DNA of 64,000 nt from Tardiphaga sp052076105 (GTDB lineage: Bacteria; Pseudomonadota; Alphaproteobacteria; Rhizobiales; Xanthobacteraceae), in the NCBI RefSeq assembly GCF_052076105.1, contig NZ_CP197245.1, forward strand, positions 4,712,001 through 4,776,000, read 5' to 3'. Position numbers and translations under genes: made by a program. The notes below the pieces were generated by a model. The model was not told where the DNA came from and made no database searches. It saw nothing but the letters and a program-made list of their open reading frames with translations. Positions 34,380-43,901 of this stretch are shown piece by piece (position 1 is the first letter of the stretch; every line of letters starts with the position of its first letter).

Positions 34380-34907
34380 CTATTTCAAGGGTGCCTTTGG
34401 TTGTGGCTTGACCGACATCTCCACGCCGATCCGCTCGATCTCCTGCGCGAGCGCCTTGTAATTGGCGCGCGCCACGTCCAGTTGCGGATCGAGCTTGATT
34501 GCCACGCCAAAATCGCGCACTGCGCGCGGCCGATCGCCCTTCTTGCGCCAGAGCTCGCCGCGCGCATTGAACAGAACGGCCTGCGTCGGATCGAGCCGCA
34601 GCGCCGCGTCATAATCGGCGATGGCGCGATCGGTCTGCTCCTTGCGCACATAGACACCGGCGCGTGCGATCAGCGCTTTCAGCCGGTCGGGCCGCTCGGT
34701 CTTTTCGTTGTCGATCAGCGTGCTGCAAACCGCGAGAATCTTCTCGTCATCGCCTGACGCAACTGCTGCAACGCACAGCGCGGGATCGACTGGCGCGGCT
34801 GCGGGTTCGTTGACTGCTGGCCATGCTGTGTCCGGGATCACGCAGCACAGTGCGATCAGAACGCCGACGACGCGCGATACGCCTACGTATGAATTGCGAA
34901 AAGTCAT
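34380..34907 (-). CDS. Exported TPR-repeat protein
   Basis: A 175-residue protein with an N-terminal signal or anchor (about 10-30, VVGVLIALCCVIPDTAWPA). At least two TPR units follow (RPDRLKALIARAGVYVRKEQTDRAIADYDAALRLDPTQ and AVLFNARGELWRKKGDRPRAVRDFGVAIKLDPQ). TPR proteins are scaffolds for protein contacts, here probably periplasmic. It starts 2 bases after the stop of a longer TPR gene on the same strand. Their N-terminal regions are related (CAVDSP/VDPALC with Cys), suggesting an old duplication. Confidence 0.78.
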   Translation of the reverse strand: MTFRNSYVGVSRVVGVLIALCCVIPDTAWPAVNEPAAAPVDPALCVAAVASGDDEKILAVCSTLIDNEKTERPDRLKALIARAGVYVRKEQTDRAIADYDAALRLDPTQAVLFNARGELWRKKGDRPRAVRDFGVAIKLDPQLDVARANYKALAQEIERIGVEMSVKPQPKAPLK

Positions 34908-34909
34908 TG

Positions 34910-35908
34910 CTATCGCGTGCTCGCATCGGCGGATGGATGCAATCCGATCGCCGGCTTGCGTGCCGCCACCCGATATTTCTCAAGCTGCTTGCGATGTCGC
35001 AAAGCGATATCCAGCGTTGAATCGATCTGAACGGCCGCGTCGAAATCGGCCAGAGCACGCGCAGGGTCGCCCTTGTCGCGCCAGGCGACGCCGCGATTGT
35101 TGTAGGCCATCGCCAGATCGGGCTGAAGCTGCACGGCCATGTCGTGATCGGCGATGGCGCGATCATAGGCGCCGCTGAGGCTGAAGGCGTTGCCGCGATT
35201 CATGAAGTAGCTGGCCTTCGGCTCCAGCCTGATCGCCGCGTCGAAATCCGCAATCGCGCGAGTATAGGCATTGTTGCGCGCATAGGACTGACCGCGCGCA
35301 TCGTAATGTTCCGCAGTCGGCTCCAGACGAATGATGTCGCTCTGGTCGTCGATGACCAGATCGAAGCGCTTGACCTTGGCATAGGCGGCGGCCCGGTCAA
35401 CGAGGCTTTGCACGCGAGTGGGATCGAGGCGAACCGCTTCGGTATAGTCGCGCACCGCGAGGCGATTTTCATGCATGGCTGCGAAGGTCGACGCACGCCC
35501 GGCAAACAGCGTGGCGCTATGTGGATTGAGCTTGATCGCGCGATCGAAATCATCGAGCGCACGATCGAATTTCTTGTCCGCAGCCAGCGCCCTGCCGCGC
35601 ATATCGAGCGCAGCGGTCGACAACGGATCGAGATCGATGGCCTGACCGCAGTCTTCAATGGCCTTGCCGGGATCGTCCTGCTTCAACCGCAGCTCGGCGC
35701 GCACGATCAGGGCACCGACGCGTTCGCGAAGGCCGGCAGTGGAATTGATGACCAGCCCGCAGATTCCGATGGTCTCATCAAGCGGCAGGGGGCTGTCGAG
35801 CGCACAGCTCAGCTCTCCATCGGCGGCCCATCCCGGCGCAGCCGTGTTCATCAGTGCAAGCACTGATGCGGCAACACACAGACACAATGCCGTCCAGGAG
35901 AATTTCAT
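34910..35908 (-). CDS. Exported TPR-repeat protein
   Basis: A 332-residue protein with a signal peptide (FSWTALCLCVAASVLALMNTAAPGWA, cleavage near residue 28). About six tandem TPR units of roughly 34 residues follow from residue 60 to 310, with recurring AIADFDAAIRLEP and ALADFDAAVQID motifs. It is probably periplasmic and protein-binding. It forms a two-gene unit with the smaller TPR protein (2-base gap). The role is unknown. Confidence 0.8.
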   Translation of the reverse strand: MKFSWTALCLCVAASVLALMNTAAPGWAADGELSCALDSPLPLDETIGICGLVINSTAGLRERVGALIVRAELRLKQDDPGKAIEDCGQAIDLDPLSTAALDMRGRALAADKKFDRALDDFDRAIKLNPHSATLFAGRASTFAAMHENRLAVRDYTEAVRLDPTRVQSLVDRAAAYAKVKRFDLVIDDQSDIIRLEPTAEHYDARGQSYARNNAYTRAIADFDAAIRLEPKASYFMNRGNAFSLSGAYDRAIADHDMAVQLQPDLAMAYNNRGVAWRDKGDPARALADFDAAVQIDSTLDIALRHRKQLEKYRVAARKPAIGLHPSADASTR

Positions 35909-35994
35909 CGACGCGCCCAGCCCGCCATCATCCTAGCCCGGATGACCCGCGCCTCAAAGAGCGCCAATGGCCGCCGGGCACGGACAACGATGAC

Positions 35995-36957
35995 TTATTT
36001 GATCAATCCCTTTTCCCGGTAGTAGCGCAGCGCGCCGGGATGCAGTGGCACCGGGCTTTTGCTCACGGCGCTCGCCAGTCGGATTTCGTGGCCGGCGCGA
36101 TGCGCGACCGCCAACTCATCAAGACCGTCGAACAGGCGTTTCGTCATCTCATAGACGAGGTCGTCCGGCACGGCCGTGCTCGTCACCAGATAATTCATCA
36201 CCGATGCCGTCGGCACGGGCCTGTTCTGGCTGACATAGGTGTTCGCCGGAATGATATCCGGCTTGAATGGTGCACCCATCTTCCTGACCACCGACCGCGG
36301 CAGCGGCACAAGGGTGATATCGGTGGCTTCGCTGAGCTCCTTGATTGACGTCACGCCAAGGCCGGCCGACTGCACCGCCGCGTCCAGCTTCTTCTCGATC
36401 ATCAGCGTCGTGGATTCGGCAAACGAGACATAGCGTACTTCGCCGAGAACCTCGACCGGTTGTCCCACTGCGCGCAGGATGGTGCGCGCATTCAGCTCGG
36501 TGCCGGATCGCCTGTCGCCGGCTGACAGGCTCCTGCCCTTGAGATCGCCGAGCGTCCTGATGCCGCTCGCTTTGGTGGCAACGATCTGGATGTAATTCGG
36601 ATAGAGCGCGCCGATCACCCGCAGCCGGTCCTGCCTGCCGTCGAAGCCCGCCGTGGCATTGCCGGCCCAGGCGTCCTTCAGCGCGTCGCCCAGTGCAAAA
36701 GCCACCTGCCCTGTGCCTTGCTGCAGCCGCGAGAGGTTTTCGACCGAACCGTCGGTTGTCTGCACCTGAACTTTCGCGCCGGGGATATCCGCATAGATCA
36801 TCGCGATCGACACGCCGAGCGGAAAATAGATCCCGGACGTATTGCCGGTCAGCAGCGTGATGGACGGCTCGGCGCGCGCGGTTGCACTGCATAGGACGAC
36901 GGCACTCGCCAGTGCCGCCAGCAGACGCTTCCTCGTTGTCATGTCATTTCCCGTCAT
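35995..36957 (-). CDS. TAXI-family TRAP transporter solute-binding protein
   Basis: A 320-residue protein with a signal peptide (LLAALASAVVLCSATARA, ending near residue 30). The TAXI family pattern is clear: ITLLTGNTSGIYFPLGVSIAMIYAD, VQTTDGSVENLSRLQQG, LKGRSLSAGDRRSGTELNARTIL and the end PLHPGALRYYREKGLIK. Such proteins deliver a solute to DctQM permeases. It is transcribed away from the fused permease gene at 37144 and is more diverged than the two binding proteins downstream of that gene. Two starts (36957 and 36942) are possible. Confidence 0.85.
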   Translation of the reverse strand: MTGNDMTTRKRLLAALASAVVLCSATARAEPSITLLTGNTSGIYFPLGVSIAMIYADIPGAKVQVQTTDGSVENLSRLQQGTGQVAFALGDALKDAWAGNATAGFDGRQDRLRVIGALYPNYIQIVATKASGIRTLGDLKGRSLSAGDRRSGTELNARTILRAVGQPVEVLGEVRYVSFAESTTLMIEKKLDAAVQSAGLGVTSIKELSEATDITLVPLPRSVVRKMGAPFKPDIIPANTYVSQNRPVPTASVMNYLVTSTAVPDDLVYEMTKRLFDGLDELAVAHRAGHEIRLASAVSKSPVPLHPGALRYYREKGLIK

Positions 36958-37143
36958 GCGGACCGCGAAAGTGAACCGCGGCCCTCATGCGGTCAACGGC
37001 GTTGCAAGAGCGAACGCCGTCGCCGCGACGAAAGTTTCACCCGTAAGCCCTTGCGCCAGCCGGGTAAAACGGCATGAATGCCCCGCACTCAGAAGAATAA
37101 GGCCGGCAAAGCCGGCTGCGGGAAATATCCCGGGGGAAGAAAC

Positions 37144-39159
37144 ATGACTGACCAGAAATCTAACGCGAACGATGAAACCGTTGCCGTCTCCGACGAGGCA
37201 TTGGCAAAGGCTGAAGCGTTCATCGAAGCCGATGAAGGCGCAACCAATCGCCTGCTTGGCTGGGCCGGGACGATCTCCACCGGCATCGCCGTGGTGATGA
37301 GCCTGTTTCATCTCTATGCCGCCTACGCAATCGTACCGACGCAGGAGCTGCGTTATATCCACGTCGCCTTCACCCTGATCCTGAGCTTCCTGCTGTTCCC
37401 CGTGGCCGCGCGCTTCCGCAATCGCGTGCGCTGGTGGGACATCGTGCCCGGCATCGTCGCCATTGCCACCATCGTCTATGCGCTATGGGGCGGCGATGAC
37501 TTCACCGACCGCGCCACCGTGCCGGATCATATGGACGTCATTGTCGGCATCGTCTTCATCGTGCTGCTGCTGGAAGCGACGCGCCGCACCACCGGCCTGA
37601 TCATGCCGGTCGTGTCGCTGTTCTTCATCGCCTATGCGATGCTCGGCCCGCATCTGCCCGCGCCATGGACCCATCGCGGCTACGACCTGCCGCGCCTCGT
37701 CGGCCATCTCTTCATCACCCTGGAAGGCATTTTCGGCGTCGCCGTCGACGTATCGGCCACGCTGATCATCCTGTTCACCATCTATGGCGCCTTCCTGTCG
37801 ATGTCCGGCGCCGGCAAATTCTTCATCGATTTCTCGCTGGCACTGATGGGCGGCAAGCCGAATGCCGCCGGCCGCACCGTGGTGCTGTCGTCATTCCTGC
37901 TCGGCGGCCCTTCGGGCTCCGGCGTCGCCACCACGGTGATGATCGGCACCGTCGCTGCACCCATGCTGTCCAAGGCCGGCTTCGAGAAGAACGCCGCCGG
38001 CGGCCTGCTTGCAGCGGGCGGCCTCGGCGCGATCCTGTCGCCGCCGGTGCTCGGCGCTGCGGCATTCCTGATCGCTGAGTTTCTCAAGATCAGCTATCTC
38101 GACGTGATCTGGATGGCGACCATCCCGACCTGTCTCTATTATCTGTCGCTGCTGATCATGGTCGAGATCGACGCCAAGCGCTTCGGTGCGAAAAACGTAC
38201 AGATCAAGCCCGAGCTGGGCCTCGGCGAAATGACCAAGCGCTACGGCTTCCACTTCATCTCCCTGCTCGCCGTCGTCGTCTTCATGATCATCGGCTATTC
38301 GCCGTCGCTGTCGGTGTTCTACGCCACGCTGGTCACCTTCGCGCTCAGCTTCCTGCGCAAGGATACCGCGCTGGTGCCGAAGAAGCTGGTGAAGGCGCTG
38401 GCCGACGGTTCGATCGGCGCGCTCAACGCGGCCACCACCTGCGCCTGCGCCGGTATCGTGGTCGGCGTCGTCACGCTCACCGGCCTCGGCCTGAAATTCT
38501 CGTCGATCGTGATTTCCTATGCCGGCGGCAGCCTGTTGCTGACGGCGATCTACACCGCCCTGATCGTCTGGATCATCGGCCTCGCCGTACCGGTCACCGC
38601 GTCCTACATCATCTGCGCCGTGATCGCCGCGCCCGCGCTGATCAAGCTCGGCGTACCCGATTACGCCGCCCACATGTTCATCTTCTATTATGCGGTGCTC
38701 TCGGAAGTCTCTCCGCCGACCGCATTGTCGCCTTTCGCGGCGGCCGCGATCACCGGCGGCGATCCCTACCGCACCACGCTGCAGTCGTGGAAATACACGC
38801 TACCCGCCTTCCTGGTGCCATTCGTCTTCGTCTGCGATCCGCAAGGCGTCGGCCTGTTGCTGAACATTCCGAAGGGCGGCTCGTGGGTGGATATCCTGGA
38901 AATCACCTTCAAGACCACCTGCGGCCTGCTCGCGCTCGCCGCCGTCGCGCAAAACTGGGGCCTGCGACATAATACGCCAGTGGAGCGCGGCCTGCTTCTG
39001 CTATCGGGATTGCTGCTGGTGTTTCCAAGCCTGATCGAGGCGATCATCGAATCGATCATCGGCCGCGACATCAGCTACACATTCGTGCCCGGCCTCATCA
39101 TCGGCCTCGGCGTGCTGGTGTGGCAGGCAAGGACGAGGACGCAACCGTTACCGGCATGA
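37144..39159 (+). CDS. TRAP transporter permease, fused DctQM (4TM/12TM)
   Basis: A 671-residue polytopic protein. The N-terminal part (about 40-150) has four hydrophobic segments, like the small DctQ subunit. The larger part has the DctM core, with the signature GGPSGSGVATTVMIGTVAAPMLSKAGF near 260 and SPPTALSPFAAAAITGGDPYRTT near 535. Fused permeases of this type pair with TAXI binding proteins and use a Na+ or H+ gradient. GGGGGAAG lies 6 bases before the ATG at 37144. Three TAXI proteins flank the gene, two of them directly downstream, so several solutes may feed one permease. Confidence 0.9.
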   Translation: MTDQKSNANDETVAVSDEALAKAEAFIEADEGATNRLLGWAGTISTGIAVVMSLFHLYAAYAIVPTQELRYIHVAFTLILSFLLFPVAARFRNRVRWWDIVPGIVAIATIVYALWGGDDFTDRATVPDHMDVIVGIVFIVLLLEATRRTTGLIMPVVSLFFIAYAMLGPHLPAPWTHRGYDLPRLVGHLFITLEGIFGVAVDVSATLIILFTIYGAFLSMSGAGKFFIDFSLALMGGKPNAAGRTVVLSSFLLGGPSGSGVATTVMIGTVAAPMLSKAGFEKNAAGGLLAAGGLGAILSPPVLGAAAFLIAEFLKISYLDVIWMATIPTCLYYLSLLIMVEIDAKRFGAKNVQIKPELGLGEMTKRYGFHFISLLAVVVFMIIGYSPSLSVFYATLVTFALSFLRKDTALVPKKLVKALADGSIGALNAATTCACAGIVVGVVTLTGLGLKFSSIVISYAGGSLLLTAIYTALIVWIIGLAVPVTASYIICAVIAAPALIKLGVPDYAAHMFIFYYAVLSEVSPPTALSPFAAAAITGGDPYRTTLQSWKYTLPAFLVPFVFVCDPQGVGLLLNIPKGGSWVDILEITFKTTCGLLALAAVAQNWGLRHNTPVERGLLLLSGLLLVFPSLIEAIIESIIGRDISYTFVPGLIIGLGVLVWQARTRTQPLPA

Positions 39160-39246
39160 CCAACGACAGAAACGAATAACGTCAAGTTATCGCATGACAG
39201 CGGACGCCGCAGATAAGCGGCGCCGCCGACTTCAGGGAGTGACGCG

Positions 39247-40233
39247 ATGAGATGGACAGCTTTCAGACACGGGGCGTTCAGACATGGGGCGTTCAGCCTT
39301 GCTCTGCTCGGCATGGCCTGCGCCGCGACCGGTGCTTCTGCGGAAGACAGGACCATCGCCATTGCCACTGGCGGGACCGGCGGCATCTTCTATCCGCTCG
39401 GCGGCGGCCTTGCGAACCTGCTGTCGAAGAAGCTTCCGCACACCCAGGCCACCGGCGAAGTCACCGGCGGCAGTGTCGACAACATCAAGCTCTTGGAAAC
39501 CGGCCAGGCCGATCTCGGCTTCATGACCGGAGACGTCGCATCCGACGCCGTGAAGGGCGAGAACAAGTTCAAGAAGCCGGTGCCACTGCTCACCATCGTC
39601 GCCGTCTATTCCAGCCCGGTGCATGTGGTGACCATCGCCGGCACCGGCATCGAGAAATTCGCCGATCTGAAAGGCAAGCGCATTTCCGGCGGCGCGCCGG
39701 GCAGCGCCACCGAAGCGCAGACCTTCCGCCTGCTCGAAGCCGCCGGCCTCGACAAGGACAAGGACGTCAAGCGCGAGCGGCTGTCGGTGGCTGAATCCGC
39801 ATCCGCGCTCAAGGATCGCAAGATCGATGCCTTCTTCTGGGGCGGCGGCGTGCCGACTGCCGCGGTGGTCGACCTCGCGGCGACGCCGGGCGTCACCATC
39901 AAGCTGATCGATATCGACTATCTGCTGGATCCGATCGTGAAGAAATACGGCCAGATCTTCGCACCCAGCGTCATCAAGGCCGGCAGCTATCCGGGCCAGA
40001 CCACCGACAGCCGTGGTTTCGCCGCCTGGAATCAGATCATGGCCACCGACAAGATGTCGGACGAGACGGCCTATGCGATCACCAAGACCATCTTCGAGAA
40101 CAAGGCCGACCTCGTCGCCGTGCATAAGGAGGCCGAGAACATCAATCTCGCCACGCAGACACCCGCGCAATCGCCGGCGCCATACCATCCCGGCACGCTC
40201 AAATATCTCAAGGAAGTCGGCGCGGTGAAATAG
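39247..40233 (+). CDS. TAXI-family TRAP solute-binding protein (copy 1)
   Basis: A 328-residue protein with an N-terminal signal (ALLGMACAATGASA, cleavage near residue 30) and the TAXI pattern: IAIATGGTGGIFYPLGGGLANLLSKKLP, EVTGGSVDNIKLLETGQADLGFM, LKGKRISGGAPGSATEAQTFRLLEAAGLD. The C-terminal YHPGTLKYLKEVGAVK is the same as in the next gene. It shares most of its length with the neighbour at 40272, so the two arose by tandem duplication. The gene lies 87 bases after the permease stop. The ligand is unknown; family members bind glutamate or related carboxylates. Confidence 0.88.
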   Translation: MRWTAFRHGAFRHGAFSLALLGMACAATGASAEDRTIAIATGGTGGIFYPLGGGLANLLSKKLPHTQATGEVTGGSVDNIKLLETGQADLGFMTGDVASDAVKGENKFKKPVPLLTIVAVYSSPVHVVTIAGTGIEKFADLKGKRISGGAPGSATEAQTFRLLEAAGLDKDKDVKRERLSVAESASALKDRKIDAFFWGGGVPTAAVVDLAATPGVTIKLIDIDYLLDPIVKKYGQIFAPSVIKAGSYPGQTTDSRGFAAWNQIMATDKMSDETAYAITKTIFENKADLVAVHKEAENINLATQTPAQSPAPYHPGTLKYLKEVGAVK

Positions 40234-40271
40234 TCACCGCGACATCACAGGAAAACTGGAGGAGAGGAACC

Positions 40272-41243
40272 ATGTTCAAGCGTTTCAGAAAGACATCGAT
40301 TGCCGTGGCGCTGGTCGCCACTGCCGGCCTTGCCGGCGCAGCCATCGCACAGCAGAAGACCATGGCGATCGGCACCGGCGGCACCGGCGGCGTCTATTAT
40401 CCGCTCGGCGGCGCCATCGCCAATGTGCTGTCGAAGGCACTCCCGAACACCCAGGCCACTGCGGAAGTCACCGGCGGTTCGGTCGATAACCTCAAGCTGA
40501 TCGCCTCGGGCCAGAGCGAAATGGGCTTCACCATGGCCGACGCCGCGCTCGATGCTTTCAAGGGCGAAGACAAGTTCAAGAGCGGCAAGGTGCCGCTGCA
40601 GACCCTGCTGGTGGTCTATCCGAACCGCATGCATGTGGTGACCGTGGAAGGCACCGGCATCGAGAAGATGTCCGACCTCAAGGGCAAGCGCGTCTCCACG
40701 GGCTCGCCAGGCAGCGCCACCGAGGTGATGGCGTTCCGTGTGCTGGAAGCCGCCGGCCTCGACAAGGACAAGGACATGAAGCGCGAGCGTCTCGGCGTCG
40801 CCGAAAGTGTCAACGCCATCAAGGATCGCAAGATCGACGCCTTCATGTGGGTCGGGGGCGTTCCGACCGCAGCCGTCACCGATCTCGCCGCCACGCCGGG
40901 CGTGAAGATGAAGCTGATCGACCACAGCGACCTCGCCGAGAAGATGAACGTCAAATACGGCAAGCTGTATTCACCCTCGACCATAGCCAAGAGCATCTAT
41001 CCCGGCATGGACAAGGACAACGCCAATACCGAAGTCTGGAACATCATCGTCACCGGCAACAAGATGAGCGATGACGACGCCTACAACATCGTCAAGACGC
41101 TGGTGGAGAAGAAGGCCGACATCGTCGCCGTGCACAAGGAAGCCGAAAGCTTCTCGCTCGACAACCAGGTGCAGGACCGCTCGCCGGTGCCGTTCCATCC
41201 GGGCGCGCTGAAATACTTCAAGGAAAAGGGCATCGGGAAGTAA
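40272..41243 (+). CDS. TAXI-family TRAP solute-binding protein (copy 2)
   Basis: A 323-residue protein, strongly similar to the preceding gene. It has a signal peptide ending GLAGAAIAQQ, and the blocks AIGTGGTGGVYYPLGGAIANVLSKALP, EVTGGSVDNLKLIASGQSEMGF, TGSPGSATEVMAFRVLEAAGLDKDKDMKRERLGVAESVNAIKDRKIDAFMW. GGAGAGGA sits before its ATG, 38 bases after the first copy. A strong terminator follows. Its differences from copy 1 lie in ligand-facing stretches such as FMWVGGVPTAA against FFWGGGVPTAA. Confidence 0.88.
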   Translation: MFKRFRKTSIAVALVATAGLAGAAIAQQKTMAIGTGGTGGVYYPLGGAIANVLSKALPNTQATAEVTGGSVDNLKLIASGQSEMGFTMADAALDAFKGEDKFKSGKVPLQTLLVVYPNRMHVVTVEGTGIEKMSDLKGKRVSTGSPGSATEVMAFRVLEAAGLDKDKDMKRERLGVAESVNAIKDRKIDAFMWVGGVPTAAVTDLAATPGVKMKLIDHSDLAEKMNVKYGKLYSPSTIAKSIYPGMDKDNANTEVWNIIVTGNKMSDDDAYNIVKTLVEKKADIVAVHKEAESFSLDNQVQDRSPVPFHPGALKYFKEKGIGK

Positions 41244-41269
41244 GGCCGGCCCACAATCCCACAAGTTTG

Positions 41270-41301
41270 AAAGGCCGCGATGCACACGCATCGCGGCCTT
41301 T
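41270..41301 (+). terminator. Intrinsic terminator ending the TAXI-TRAP operon
   Basis: Perfect 14-bp stem AAAGGCCGCGATGC/GCATCGCGGCCTTT with ACAC loop, 27 bases past the last stop. Confidence 0.85.
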
Positions 41302-41812
41302 GTTCTGCGATATTCTCTCCACGTCGTCCCCGCGCAGGCGGGGACCACACCTGACAGGACGGTGTTACGACGACGAATACCGTGGAACCGGATCACTCAG
41401 CCGCCATTGCCTGCCGGGCAATACCGTCCCCCTCGGTTCGATCGTGCTGCCGTTCGCCCCAGGCTTCGTCCTCACCATGCCGGAAACGCGACCTTCCGAC
41501 GCACGTCATCACGCCTTAGTACCAAATGCTTAAGGATGGTATTGCATTGCGGTAGCAACTTGCAGTGCAGGATAGTACCATCCACCCAGTACGTTCCCAT
41601 GCATGTTGTCCATGGAAACGCTGATCGGGAGAAGCTGAAAGGACCTGCCGGTTGCGCAGATGAGTCGTAGGAGCGAACCGCCCTCGGGTTCGTTACCCCA
41701 GCCGTGCCGGTTCCCACTTGATCCCGGCCTCCCGTCATTGTCTTAAACACCCTCAATCAGATCGCGCGTCGCAGCCGCGCGGCCTGCCCGATATGCAAAA
41801 GGACTCTTCGAG
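41302..41812. other. 511-base intergenic region without a gene
   Basis: Between the TAXI operon and the tctC-like gene. It holds a short GC-rich dyad (GTCCCCGCGCAGGCGGGGAC, 41327-41346) also present in partial form near 43236-43257, and a small dyad near 41673-41690 (CGAACC and GGGTTCG). No frame shows a recognised family. The promoter of the tctC-like gene must lie in its right part. Confidence 0.5.
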
Positions 41813-42814
41813 ATGTCATCATCGACCCGCTTCCCGTCCCGCCGCTCCGTGATCCTCGGCGGTGCGGCTGCCCTCGGCACGCTGCCGATCCTGTCGCGCC
41901 GCGCCAGCGCCGCAGAGTGGCCCACCAAGCCAGTGAAGTTCATCGTTCCGTTCGCGGCCGGCGGCACCACCGACATTCTGGCCCGCGTCGTCGCGCAGAA
42001 GATGTCCGAAGAGATGGGCCAGCAGTTCATCGTCGAGAACAAGGCCGGCGCCGGCGGCAACATCGCCGCCGATTTCGTCGCCAAGACCGAAGGCGATGGC
42101 TACACCTTCCTGGTCGGCACTCCGGGCACCCACGCCATCAACAAGTTCGTGTTCAAGAACATGACCTATGATCCGGTCAAGGATCTGGCATCGGTGATCG
42201 TGATCGCCAAGGTGCCGAACCTGTTCTCGGTGACCAACTCGCTGCCGGCCAAGAGCGTCAAGGAATTCATTGAACTCGCCAAGGCCAAGCCGGACGAATA
42301 TTTCTACGGCACGCCGGGCCTCGGCTCGACCGCGCATCTGTCGACCGAACTCTTCAAGTCCATGACCGGCGTGAAGCTGACCCACGTGCCCTATAAGGGC
42401 AGCGCCCCCGCGCTCACCGACCTGATCGGCGGCCGCGTCCATCTGATGATCGACAACCTGCCCGCCGCACAGCCTTTCGCGGAAAGCGGCCAGATCCGTC
42501 CGCTCGCCGTCTCCACCGCCAAGCGCTGGGAGCCGATGAAGGACATTCCGACCATCGCCGAAGCTGGCGTTCCCGGCTACGACGCCGCCTCCTGGTTCAC
42601 CATCGCGGCACCGGCCAAGACGCCGAAGGAGATCATCGCCAAGCTCAACGCCTCGACCGACAAGTTCATCAAGTCGGCCGATGGCACTGCCCGCCTGATC
42701 AAGCTCGGCGCCGATCCGACCGGCGGTTCGCCGGCCGACATGGATGCCTATGTGCAGTCGGAAATCGAGAAGTGGGGCAAGGTCGCCCAGTTCGCCGGCA
42801 TCAAGCCGGAGTAA
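41813..42814 (+). CDS. Tripartite tricarboxylate transporter-type binding protein (Bug/TctC family)
   Basis: A 333-residue protein. The N-terminus has a twin-Arg Tat-type signal (SRRSVILGGAAALGTLPILSRRASA). The Bug fold opens WPTKPVKFIVPFAAGGTTDILARVVAQKMSE and contains GTPGTHAINKFVFKNM, GTPGLGSTAHLSTELF and THVPYKGSAPALTDLIGGRVHLMID. These proteins bind carboxylates for TctAB permeases. No tctA or tctB is in the window. AAAGGA precedes the ATG by about 8 bases, and a terminator follows, so it is monocistronic. The ligand is unknown. Confidence 0.88.
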   Translation: MSSSTRFPSRRSVILGGAAALGTLPILSRRASAAEWPTKPVKFIVPFAAGGTTDILARVVAQKMSEEMGQQFIVENKAGAGGNIAADFVAKTEGDGYTFLVGTPGTHAINKFVFKNMTYDPVKDLASVIVIAKVPNLFSVTNSLPAKSVKEFIELAKAKPDEYFYGTPGLGSTAHLSTELFKSMTGVKLTHVPYKGSAPALTDLIGGRVHLMIDNLPAAQPFAESGQIRPLAVSTAKRWEPMKDIPTIAEAGVPGYDAASWFTIAAPAKTPKEIIAKLNASTDKFIKSADGTARLIKLGADPTGGSPADMDAYVQSEIEKWGKVAQFAGIKPE

Positions 42815-42885
42815 GGGCTGACAATCAGAGCCCGGCACAGGCTGATCATGCCGTACCGGCTGTGATAGTCATCGCAAGTTGATCG

Positions 42886-42920
42886 AAGGGCACGCGCATC
42901 TGCGCGTGCCCTTTTATTTT
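42886..42920 (+). terminator. Intrinsic terminator after the tctC-like gene
   Basis: AAGGGCACGCGCA paired with TGCGCGTGCCCTT, then TTATTTT. Confidence 0.85.
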
Positions 42921-42948
42921 GGGAGTGGGCGGGCGCCTGCTTCACACT

Positions 42949-43087
42949 GTCATTCCGGGGCGCACGAAAGCGGCGAAGCCGCTGAAGTGCGAACCCGGAA
43001 TCCCGGAGTGTTTGGCGCTGACTAGAGACTCCTATGCTGAGATTCCGGGTTCGTCTGCGCGAAGGTGCCCAGCCGCCCCGAAATGAC
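42949..43087. repeat. Long imperfect inverted repeat
   Basis: Outer arms GTCATTCCGGGGCG and CGCCCCGAAATGAC, inner arms near AACCCGGAATC and GATTCCGGGTT. Such elements are typical mobile-looking intergenic palindromes. Confidence 0.7.
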
Positions 43088-43114
43088 GAGTGTGGGGTCG
43101 CGCTGACCTCTCCG

Positions 43115-43260
43115 CGTCATCCCCGCCTAGCACGCCGGAGGCGTGCGCGGGGCGGGGATCCATAGCCACGGTCAGTGTGGTTAGAGCGGCAGAGTTACAA
43201 CGGACGGCGCTTTCACCAGTTCTCCAGCGTGTATGGGTCCCCGCCTGCGCGGGGACGACG
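43115..43260. repeat. Imperfect inverted repeat of the GTCCCCGC type
   Basis: Outer CGTCATCCCCGCC and GTCCCCGCCTGCGCGGGGACGACG boundaries, with an internal GCACGCCGGAGGCGTGC hairpin. It relates to the short dyad near 41327. Confidence 0.6.
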
Positions 43261-43320
43261 GCTGATAGATTTGGGTCAAACATTTTTTCCTATCGCCCGT
43301 TGACAATATCCCTTTATTGA

Positions 43321-43901
43321 TTATATTCCCCACTGTCCTGCCCCACCGAGAGGGGCGATCGCGATCGTCACGTTCGCGGGGCAGGGTGCGGTGGACGCCG
43401 GAGATGCGGCGTTACGCGGTTCATGGGTGACGTCTGTCTTCGGGCAGGACGGATCTGCGCCAGCACTGCCACTGGCAAGGACACGGCCGACCTTGAGATG
43501 GAAAGATCCCTGGACAGTGTGACGGACGACCAAATCGAAACGCGTCCGGCCTAAGTGCTTGAGGCTCCCTTCCCATCGCCTTGGGACTTTAATTCGGTGA
43601 TCGGATCGTTCGCTGAGGCAAAGTGCAAGCAAGTCGAAAAAACACCGCAGGCGGAACGTCGGGCACTTGCTCGGCGCCTCCGAAAGTCCTGATGCACTCT
43701 ATAGATTGCGGAAGACCGCATCGCATCAGGCCCAAGGGTGCAACGGGCACCCGGCGTTCCGCACGCCCTCTCATAAGGGGGCGGGAATGCAAAACACGAC
43801 GGCGCCCCCGCGCCGCAAACAACAGGGGTGATGGCGCATGTCTGAAGCGCAATGGCTGTTTGAAATTCACATCAGCAACGACGCGCAGGCGTCAGAGGCA
43901 T
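43321..43901. other. Non-coding segment of a repeat island
   Basis: About 580 bases with no frame matching a known protein family. It contains several small dyads (for example CGATCGCGATCG near 43357-43368, and CGATGCGGTCTTCCGC on the minus strand near 43710-43725, opposite ATTGCGGAAGACCGCATCG) and a long imperfect repeat-like composition. It is probably a decayed dispersed element of the genus. No RNA gene could be identified. Confidence 0.4.

Noticed and set aside
31728..34757. A 1009-codon plus-strand open frame covering ompW and prpE regions
   Set aside because: It is antisense to strongly conserved genes and has no family resemblance. High GC keeps antisense frames open.
43589..43870. 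93-codon minus frame in the repeat island
   Set aside because: Composition is Arg/Pro-rich and the frame crosses dyads. It has no signal, domain or ribosome binding site and is probably part of a dispersed non-coding repeat.
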